DNA from: Lytechinus pictus
Lineage: Eukaryota > Echinodermata > Echinoidea > Temnopleuroida > Toxopneustidae
Assembly: GCF_037042905.1 (NCBI RefSeq)
Contig: NC_087258.1
Span: forward strand, 744,001-808,000
Direction of reading: 5' to 3'
Length of the DNA stretch: 64,000 nucleotides
This document shows positions 55,153-64,000 of this stretch, one piece after another (positions within the stretch are counted from its first letter, which is position 1; every line of letters begins with the position of its first letter). The translations under genes were made by a program, and so were the position numbers. The notes below the pieces were generated by a model. The model saw nothing but the letters and a program-made list of their open reading frames with translations, did no database searches and had not been told where the DNA came from.

Positions 55153-56519
55153 TAGTCCAGTCAATATAGGGTTTGACCCACCACTAATTGCAACACGAGA
55201 TATTCCACTGCAATGCTTTCAAGGAAGGTCCCCTAAACAACATACTAAAAGTCCCAAGAAATCCAAGCAGTGGAAATTTATGAAATTTGCATATTATGCA
55301 AATTAGCCATGAAAAGTTAGAAAAATAAGGAAAATAGCCCAAAGATTACAAATTGAGTGTCCAAAACGATTCAATTTGAGCGAAAATTCATGATAAATAA
55401 CTGTGTTCAATGTTTTTTTGTCAAAAGTGCAAAAAAAATCTACCTCATTTGCCTAATATGCAAATCAGCATCCTTACATGGAAAAATGTCAAGGTATTGT
55501 GACTTTTCTTTCATTATCTGCTTGAAAATTTCATTAATGTTGGAATTTACATGCTGCTATCACTAAGGACGTTGAATACATTTGTATTCAGCTTAGTGTC
55601 TGTAGTGTAATTTGCATATTATGCAAATAAAAGTATCTAACATGTTATAAATATTCAAGAAAACACCCTGGTGATACATCCCTCAAAAATTGCAAATAGA
55701 TTATCTATTGAAATTGGAATATGGCAATACCTTACAGGAAGGTTTCCTAAACACCATATTAAAAGTCCTTAAATATACAAGCATATAGGAAAATCACAAA
55801 ATTTGCATTTTATGCAAAATTAGCCATAATAAATTACAAATAAGGAAAATAATCCAAATATTTGAAATCAAGTGCAGAAATCAATACGAATTGAACTGAA
55901 GCCCATGATAAGTTTTACAAATTTATATATTTTTTAAATAAAAAATCGTAAATAAATTTACCTCATTTGCATATATATGAGCATCTTCATATGGAAAAAA
56001 AATCCAGAAATTTTGATTTTTCTCACAAAAACAGTTATGAAAACATTCAGTCTAGATCAATATGATGTGATCACTAAGAAATACATTAATAATCAGCTTA
56101 ATATCTGAAGTGTAATTTACATATTATGCAAATAAGCATCCGACATGTTATAAATATTCAAGGAAACACATAAGTGATACTTTCCTCTAAAATTCCATGT
56201 AGATTATGTGTATTTAACCCTGATGACCTTCCCTACACTTCTTGCTTGGTTGATATTGACTTTTGTCACGAGCAGTTACCCCACTCATATTGTACAATGA
56301 TGAGTCTATTCTACATGGATCCCACTGCTTGAATGCTTCATTATTTCCATCCAAGTCTTGCTCTCTTCTTGACTTTGTAGAGACTTTGCGTTTCTTGCGA
56401 GTATAGTCCACGCTAGCAACTCCTGGATTGCCAAGTGATCAGCACAAGATGTCACACCCGTACAATAAAAGCCCATTAGCTTCGAATATTTGGTCCTTGT
56501 AGCACACCATTAGCTTATA

Positions 56520-56973
56520 AACTTGGGGTCCTTGTATTTTAAGTGTTTAACGATAAGTCTCCACCCTACATCTCAGAGCTCTTATTTCAGCATAGACCAA
56601 CACGCAGTCTCAGATCAGCAGCTCAAGCATTGCTGAGGGAATCTCTCAGCCACACAACCTGGGGTGCCAGAGCATTCTACATCTCTGGACCAAAGCTGTG
56701 GAATAGCCTTCCCCAATTTATCAGGAGAGCAGAGACCCAATCAACTTTTGAGTCTTACCTGAAGACCTTTCTGTTCCCCACTCCAACATTATCCCAAGAC
56801 AAGAATAACTCAATTGTAGCATTACTAGGACAGTACTTGGACTGAATGATGATCCTAAGCACTGTTTGAAGACATTGAAATTTGTGAGATATTTCCTATT
56901 TTTGAGCAAGCGCCATGAGCGCCCAGCTGAGGCGGATACAGGCGCTTTACAGAAACCCATCATCATCATCACT
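56520..56973 (+). pseudogene. CR1/L2-type LINE 3' end inside transposon copy 2
   Basis: Reads NDKSPPYISELLFQH, RSLRSAAQALLRESLS, AFYISGPKLWNSLPQF and TFESYLKTFLF, stop at about 56845, followed by a 3' UTR with AAGCGCCATGAGCGCC and a (CAT)n end at about 56960-56973. Same fragment as 3587-4080. Confidence 0.7.
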
Positions 56974-58029
56974 TGTCTTGGTGGTGAATATGAGTACTTG
57001 CTTGGATCACAAGATCTCTGGGCATGCTTAATAAGAGTAACAATGGGCATTTGCCTATACGAGCGACAAGCATGAAAGCCATTCATAAATTCATGATGAA
57101 GGCTTAAAGTGCATTATAGGCATCTTTCTCAGATACAGGAATCGAGATTAGACGTTCATGATGAAGCATCCATTTTCTGTTCTTTCCTCTTTGATAAATC
57201 TCATATGGCAACCATATCCAAATATTAAAGCTATAGTTTCTAAGTGAGTCGTATGAAAATAATAATATTAATTTCCTGATATTTATGGTAAACAAAAATT
57301 CCTCAGTTAGACAATGAACAAACCAGATGGAGGACTAAGCCAGATTATTGCCTTTCCAACAAGAGGACACAACATAATGGAACACCCTTAACATCACCAT
57401 CAAATACCATCCAACATTGATTAGACAGTGTGTACCACTTCCAGGATTTATTTGCCACAATGTGCTACTCATGGGTATACTGTGAGGTTATCCAGAGGAA
57501 TAAACATTTTATGGTACGACTATAAGGATGTTCTTCTGGAGGAATGCTGACTTTAATAGTGTCATGCAGATGTGCTTTGGACAATCATACAACTCTCTGT
57601 ACTGAAATCCGACAAGTCGAGCATAGGAGACTGAATGCCAATCAAGAGGACTTTAACAAGAACACACCGTTAACCATGTCTTCTTCCTACACAAGTTGCC
57701 TCAATGAGACAATGGACATAAGTTGTGTCGGAAGATGTCAAGAGTTTTAGAGAAAGGCTAGGAAGGCTTGCACATTTTAGAGCTCCAAAAGCATCAGTAA
57801 GGTAAAGCTCGGAATTGCTACAATGCATTAAAGAGGACCATAATATGGTTTGTAGACAAGCCAATAATACATAATTTGTTGACCGGATTGACAATGATCC
57901 GGGCTGTAATAATTAGCATGTTGGGAGCCCTTAATATCAATAGCTATGACTACATTGGAATATCATTATTAAAGGAAGGCAAAGATTTTTAGTCTTAGTA
58001 TTCACCACAAGTCCTAGGACCCAGTCCTG

Positions 58030-58350
58030 ACCCAGATATGGCCAGATAACATATTGTTTAGTCAAGCAAGTGTAGCCAGACTACTGAAGAAATTGTTAAA
58101 GAAAACAACCTACATGAAGCTACTAGGCCAGATGGAATCTCTGCTGCACTTCTTAATGAGACTACTCATCAGATCTTACCTGCCATAAGTTTGCTTTTCC
58201 TGGCCTCCCTTTATCATGTTTATGCGGTGAAATTTCAAGAAAGTCTAAGTCGTTCCCATCCATACAAGAAAGGGTTATCAACTCTAACAAACTACACACC
58301 AATTCAAATACTGTGCTTTGTTCTTGCCAATCCCATCATCTTGTCAGACT
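58030..58350 (+). pseudogene. LINE reverse-transcriptase start, decayed
   Basis: Reads KENNLHEATRPDGISAALL, then ETTHQILPAISLLFLASLY, then KKGLSTLTNYTPIQ: the PDGI...KKG...NYRPI order of CR1/L2-type RTs with substitutions. It lies downstream of the ORF2 C-terminus fragment (56520-56845), so the order of LINE parts is permuted in the element. Confidence 0.55.
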
Positions 58351-59167
58351 AACGCTTAGGAAGCGAAGAACATATTTCCAGTATTTTTTCCTTGAATACA
58401 AATCATATTAGGATAGATTTGAATGCTTAGTGATAGTGCTCAGCATATTAATTTGAAAAACTGAAATGTTTTCACTGCAGTAAATGTGATAAAAATCAAA
58501 ATTTCTTGACATTTTCCATATAAGGATACTTATTTGCATAATATGCAAATGAGGCAGATTTGCTAGCTTTTTGATATAAAGACATTGAACTCATTTATTC
58601 ATCATGAACTTTTGTTCAAAATTACTTGCTGTGGACATTTAATTTGTAATCTTTGGATTAATTTCCTCATTTTCTATTTTTAAATGGCTAATTTGCATAA
58701 TATGCAAATTAATTTTTAGGCATTGGGATGAATTCTCATGCTTAGTGATATAGTAGCATATTAATGTCAACATTAATGAAATGTTTTCAAGTAGTCTATA
58801 TGAGAAAAATCACAATATCTTGACATTTTTCCATATAAGGATGCTTATTTGCATAATATGCAAATGAGGTAGAAATTTTTGCACTTTTGATTAAAAACAT
58901 TGAATTCAGTAATTTATCATGAATTTCCATTCAAATTAAATTGTTTTGGACATTTAATTTGTAAACTTTGGATTATTTCCCTTCTTTTTCTAATTTTTCA
59001 TGGCTAATTTGCATAATATGCAAATTTCATAAATTTCCACTGCTTGGATTTCTTGGGACTTTTAGTATGTTGTTTAGGGGACCTTCCTGGAAAGCATTTC
59101 AGTGGAATATCTCGTGTTGCAATTAGTGGTGGGTTCCCCCCCTATTCTGGCTAGATTGACTGGACTA

Positions 59168-61300
59168 CTAGAATACCCACTGATAAAATCGTTATTCTAT
59201 TCATTCTTGCATTGTTAAAATGCAAATATTGTTTTTCTTTCTTTTCAAACACTTTGACAGAATAATCCTTATTTTGATTTGATTTGACTTTATTTCATTT
59301 TATTGTTTTCTTCTGCATTCATTTCATTGTATTATTCAGCCGCATTTATTTAATTTTTTTAAATTTCTAAAGGATGTAATATTTCATTGATGATTACAAA
59401 GGCTTGTCAATAATTTATATTGTTGACATCTGACTTCATTTGCATTTTTTAAACCATACAATTGTTCTAGACTAGTTTAGGTTCAGGTTTTTTCTCTAAA
59501 TGACGTTCTTATGAAACAACAATAGTCCTAATAAAACGTGTATTTTTAAAGCTAATAATATAAATAATCCAGAGTCATTTCATTATAACTGACCCACTAA
59601 TATTCGGAAAAGATTACACCTAATATTCACGTGAAGGCCACGTCAGCAAATATTTATATGACAAATAGTCCTAATGTGTATTCCCATTGTCTGGGAATAC
59701 ACATTGCGGGAATAGAAGGCGTGTACCCCCCTTCAAAAACCATGGGCGATAATCTTTGACATTCTTCCCTGTCGTTTCTTCACGAAAGATATTAGCAAAT
59801 ATTATTTCAGTTTTAAAGTAACTCCCTTTTAACAAATATGCATGGGCGGGGACTTGAAAATTATGGTAAATATGCATGAAGTCTCTGTTCTGTGGTTAGA
59901 TCAACGGGCAGTTACCGCAATCCACTTTATGAGTATATGGATTGGAACGACTAAGCCTATTACGTCTATCTTGGTAGAGTTGGCAAGCTACTAATTCTTA
60001 ACATTCTGCGGAAATATCCTGTCGATCTATCTACCAAATATTCTTCCATCAGAAAGCTAATAACGAATATTCGCCTCGTTTTATTATTGGGAAAGTTGTT
60101 GCATTTGAATGTTTTGACACCCCCCCCCCCCTCCGACGATATGATGGATATAGTTTTCTTTGTTTGCTAGGAATGTCATCCTCATTCTATACCGCCTTTC
60201 CCACTCAGTCTACACTGTACTTAAGTTATGTAATTTTTTGTCATACATGCGTGCTTTTATTTTTAATCTTAGTTACCCTTTCCTTTTACTCACCTATTCT
60301 CTGCCTGTCTCCCAATGTCCATCTATATCCTTCCTCTTTTTCTAATAATTTTCGTTCATGCATGTTCAATGTTCCTCATTGTAGTGGTTTGCGTACAAAA
60401 TTTATAATATTCAATACCATGTATGATATTTTTATTTTCAACAAATTATTTCCTTGTATTATATTATGTACTAGTAAATTCTATTCCATTTATATCATTT
60501 CATGTTTGTACTTTTGTATCATTCTGTTATTGTAAATTGAACACGTGTTTTTATTCATCCTTTGGCTGCGAAGCATGTTTTAATAAACTATTTTTTTATT
60601 CAACTGAATTGAACTGAACATGCGAAAGGTGCACGTCAGTATTCCAAAATTCATTATTACTAGATTATCTGAATGTGTTTGCCCTAAAAAAAATTATGGA
60701 GAACAAAATGTGTCTTACTTGAGAAGTTTAGCAATTTGAAATGAAAAAAAAAATATTTTGATCGGGTGTGTTTTCTTTGCTGATATAAAACCGCTTTTCA
60801 ATTGTGAAATACGCTGAAGACTTGAATAAATAATAGCTGTGTCTATGTTCCTGAAATTGACTCACTAGACCATTGATTCTTGGGATTTTTTTTGCTTTCT
60901 TAGATATAATGTAACATTTATCAGATTTTTCATGTTAAAAAATCAACCCTCTGAGAACTGATCTCATGTTAGATGATGTTCTGTTATATATAATTATAAG
61001 TATAGACCCTTTACCGAAGTATTAGACAGACGGTGAACTACATGTGTATACTGTATATGCCATATTCATATCAACATATAACTTTAGGTCTTACGCCCTC
61101 CGTCATGCTTTCAGAAAGGTTTCCTGATGCCTTTTAAATGAATGCTCAGTGAGCCGTTAACATATCCCATGTAAATTTTTAGTCTCTATTCTACTGTATT
61201 ACTTTATTATACGGATATGTATAAATATCCTAAAACTGTTATGATCGTATAATTTTTTTTTTTCAAAGGATGCATTTAGCAACTTTACTTAAAAATCTGT
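59168..61300. other. Intergenic / intronic, no gene recognised
   Basis: AT-rich. C run at 60120-60132. A stretch ending in AATAAAC and TTGAACTGAAC (about 60580-60620) could be a LINE 3' tail (weak). No exon of the CCP gene was found here. Confidence 0.45.
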
Positions 61301-61309
61301 TTCTGGTCG

Positions 61310-61530
61310 GAATCCCAACGGAAGAATATATATCTGCGTATCTCCAACCTTTTGGGAGCATTTCGACAAAAGTTGGAATAATGAGACTCCATTACAAGGC
61401 AAAGGCAAGTACCCATTTAATACCAGAGTGGAAAGTGGAAAGGAGTGGACTGATGCCTTGCCAAAGCTTGTTATAGGCCGCGGTGAGATTCGAACATACG
61501 ACCTTCAGAATCTGACTACAAGGCGACTTG
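61310..61530 (-). mobile_element. Second tRNA-derived SINE family, copy 3
   Basis: The minus-strand head has the B box GTTCGAATCTCACC and TAGTCAGATTCTGAAGG upstream of it; the body has CTTTGGCAAGGCATC and a GGGTAC end, similar to copies at 27500 and 53050. Its head begins within about 10-20 bp of the splice donor of the sushi exon ending at 61538. Confidence 0.6.
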
Positions 61531-61537
61531 TACTAAC

Positions 61538-61684
61538 CTGGACAAGTGAAAGTAGGACTCCATGACCCATCCAGGCACGTCACTGACGGATAATTATCCT
61601 CTGAATACTGGCAACTAAAACTGATAACATCACCGTGGTTGTATGTCCCCGCGGGACTGGTAAAATTTGGCGATGTACATGGAA
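61538..61684 (-). CDS. Sushi (CCP) exon 3 of a partial gene
   Basis: 49 codons, phase 1-1: acceptor TCTTTCTACAG, donor TGTCCAG|GTTAGT. Contains PCTSPNFTSPAGTYNHGD, VISFSCQY, SVTCLDGSWSP, FTC: four cysteines and the Trp of a complement-control-protein domain. Joins exon 2 in frame (C|TT gives Leu). The 3' continuation of this gene was not found. Confidence 0.8.
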
Positions 61685-62002
61685 CTGTAGAAAGAATGGT
61701 CATGGTAATTACATTTTTTTCCACCAGTTATATAAACTTGGTCTGATGAGCTGTCGTGATTTACTGACAGTCTTCTACATCATATAATCTAGAAAAACAA
61801 TAATACTTTACTTTGATACTGTATTATGACATACAACAGTGTACAAGAAAAATACTGAGTGTGGGAATATCGACATTTTTTGATAGATTTTTTCAATGGA
61901 TGAACACAACTCCTGCTCATGAACACAATGGACCTTTTGGTAGAAGTAAAATCAAAATCAAATCATTCCAGAATAATGAGTTATTGCAAGAAGGTAACTC
62001 AC

Positions 62003-62197
62003 GATTGCATTTGACAGAGGAGGCATCGGGACTCCAGTTTCCATCCTCACAGAATGTTGTAGAGGTTCCTTCCAAAGTTCCAACTGAGCATGAAAAGTCC
62101 AAGCCGCTGTTGTGCTCATAGACGCCATCGCTAGAAAAGTACTGCCCTGTTGTCAAGGTCACATCCACGTTGCTCCATGTGTCTTTGGGGCATGGAG
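62003..62197 (-). CDS. Sushi (CCP) exon 2 of a partial gene
   Basis: 65 codons, phase 1-1: acceptor AATTCTCTCTAG, donor GCAATC|GTGAGT. Contains APCPKDTWSNVD, LDFSCSVG, TTFCEDGNWSP, VKC: a CCP domain. The insert before the second Cys is longer than usual. Confidence 0.8.
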
Positions 62198-62996
62198 CTA
62201 GAGAGAATTTAATGAACATCGAAATAATAAGACCATACTTCAATTTAAAGAAGAAATATTTTTATTTATCTCAATTTCCATTTTAAAAACGATCGAAATG
62301 TAGATTTCTTGCTTTCAATACATGGTTTGAATTAAAAAAATATTTTAAAAAGCATTCAAATCCTTACTTTGGTGAAAACGGTTACTACGAACCTACATAA
62401 CGTGATTACTAAAACGAATGAACGGAGACGTAATGTCTGAAACAGTCTGATTTGAAGTTATTTGATTTTTTTTTACAAAGTGTTAGAAATAAAAGATGCA
62501 TTAGATGCATAGGAATATCAAATGAAATCCAGGCATCTTTTGAAAATTCAAAACCCTACACACCATCAGTATTGACGGCCATTACCATTTCCATGCATTC
62601 TAATTGTGAAAATCAGTAAATTGCTTAATTCTTAAACATTTAAATATTAATTCAATGGAATCTTTAATATATAAGGCAGATCAATTAAAGTGGATGAAAC
62701 ACCTTGTAAATAAAAGTTGATGCCGTAGAAAAAAATCAGTTTCTGAATGAGAAATTCATTCTATGATCTCAGGGTACAATAATGATAAATTAGTAAGGAA
62801 AACATGAATGACCTTATCTTTATTCAATCATTTTCTGCACGTAAACTGTTTTATTAACGTGATTCGGTGTGGGCTACATCAACTTATATTAGTATTTCGC
62901 TTTGTTGATGTAAATGTTATGGGTGGGTGGTGTTTCTCACATAAGGGATTGCTTCTTTATTGATCTGTGTTGATCTTTGGTAGAAATTCATTTTAC

Positions 62997-63188
62997 CGAG
63001 ACAATCGTAGTTCTCTGGTGAAGTTAACCAACCACTTGGCCCGTTGCACATGTTGAAGTCAGAGAGAGCATGCATGTATGTTGTTTGGCACGTAAAGAAG
63101 ACTGGTATAGAAGCAATATAAGGTCCTGATGGTAAGGCGCCATCAATCAGTAACATCGGGTCTAACGTAAGACCGATGATGTCACAGC
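62997..63188 (-). CDS. Sushi-like (CCP) exon 1 of a partial gene
   Basis: 64 codons, phase 1-1: acceptor TGTATTACAG, donor TCTCG|GTAAAA. Contains GCDIIGLTLD, PVFFTCQTTYMH, NMCNGPSGWLTS, YDC: four cysteines and a Trp, a diverged CCP. With exons 2 and 3 it forms a tandem CCP array typical of complement-type and adhesion proteins; the 5' part lies beyond the window edge. Confidence 0.75.
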
Positions 63189-64000
63189 CTGTAATACATG
63201 AAATAGATAAAGAAAATAAAGAAATTTAAATAGCCAATGTTTCAAAAACTAATCACATGAAAAAGTAAAGAAAAAAAAGGAGTTATTTTTTCTGCGTGTC
63301 ATTTGATTATTTTTTGTTAGGGCTATTTCACATCTTACATGCTTTTTTCCTAAAAAAAAAGAAATATCAAATAATTCAATTATTCTTTTAAAGAATTGTC
63401 GTTTGATATGTACATACAAAAGAGTTTTATTTCATGCATTTTCATGAACTATTAATAATAAAAAAATTCCCCTCGCTTTAAAGGCAAATTCAATGGCATT
63501 TGTTTGAGTTCTAAAATGCGAAAAGAAGTTCGTTCTGCCATTACCCAGAATGCAATATTTTTAAATATATTTCTTATTACATATGCCAAATGGATTTTTC
63601 AATGTCATTTTGCATTTAACACGTTGTTGAGGAGCAACTTGACCACGGATAATATCCTAACATTCCAATTCCCCAATAGAGGCCAAATGATTTTCCTGAT
63701 ATTCACAGTTCATTAGCAAAATATTCGTATCAAAATATTAGTTTCCAGCACAAGAACAAGAGTATAGAGATGTAAGGTGGTGACGTTTTCACCCACCAGT
63801 TTAGTTGAATATTATTTATCGGTGGAAAAAAAACACCCCAATTGGTTCATGTCTGGCCCCTGAGCATGTTAAAATTATTGTAAATTTGCCTGGTTTCGAA
63901 CAGTCGTTGTAAGGCCACCTTACATATATGGCTAATCAGGTATTCACGTGGCCATACGTTCGGCCACATAGAACTTAATAATATCGGGCTTATATACATG
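63189..64000. other. Intron or flank of the CCP gene
   Basis: AT-rich with no exon I can support. The upstream exons of the CCP gene are expected past the window end. Confidence 0.4.

Larger units (their letters stand above)
55153..59167 (-). mobile_element. Long-TIR DNA transposon copy 2 (uninterrupted)
   Basis: 4,015 bp, ends TAGTCCAGTCAAT and ATTGACTGGACTA, flanked by CTA on both sides (55150-55152, 59168-59170). Reverse complement of copy 1 minus its LINE; arms about 55153-56220 and 58380-59167, with octamer palindromes throughout. The site equivalent to the LINE insertion (about 56226-56242) is intact and single. No transposase frame. Confidence 0.85.

Noticed and set aside
60160-60617. 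Hydrophobic plus-strand frames resembling membrane proteins
   Set aside because: T-rich, overlapping in several frames, and consistent with a decayed repeat tail.

Overview
The window looks like nuclear DNA of a marine deuterostome invertebrate, most likely an echinoderm such as a sea urchin. This is an inference from the spliced modular extracellular gene, the AT-rich introns, and the mix of an L1/Tx1-type LINE, CR1/L2-type remnants, tRNA-derived SINEs and many foldback DNA elements. No species can be named from the sequence alone. There are no bacterial-style operons. Real genes are on the minus strand in short exons, apart from one 15.6 kb exon. Layout: 1-1.3 kb holds a truncated helicase gene start with a CCAAT/CRE promoter-like block. 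1.38-10.72 kb is a long-TIR transposon interrupted by a full-length, apparently intact L1/Tx1-like LINE (4.34-9.64 kb, 15-17 bp target duplication, poly-A tail). 10.8-19.9 kb is intergenic with foldback MITEs and a decayed CR1/L2 reverse transcriptase. 19,957-53,792 (minus) is one 12-exon gene. 55.15-59.17 kb is a second, LINE-free copy of the long-TIR transposon in opposite orientation. 61.5-63.2 kb carries three sushi (CCP) exons of another minus-strand gene that leaves the window. The central gene can be assembled exon by exon: every splice site is GT-AG, every phase matches, and the exon lengths sum to 17,280 nt (5,759 codons plus stop). The inferred order is signal peptide; a 5,210-residue Thr/Ser/Glu/Val-rich tandem-repeat region in one exon; two EGF domains; a SEA domain with a GS cleavage-type motif; a Ca-binding-type EGF; a Ser/Thr stalk; one transmembrane helix with a Cys cluster and an RRRR stop-transfer; and a 182-residue cytoplasmic tail. 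This is the layout of vertebrate membrane mucins of the MUC3/MUC12/MUC17 type. The repeat is unusual: 36 exact 402-bp units in perfect register, each built of three diverged ~45-residue subrepeats and locally grouped into 804/1,206/2,412-bp higher-order blocks that are almost identical. It is highly acidic, poor in proline, and has beta-like alternation. The tail begins and ends with the same FFARM motif. Working together: the mucin would be a cell-surface protein with a giant charged ectodomain that can be shed or strain-released at the SEA site. The neighbouring CCP gene is also an extracellular modular protein, and its phase-1 exons could in principle splice in frame to the giant exon. The two inverted transposon copies bracket the mucin locus.
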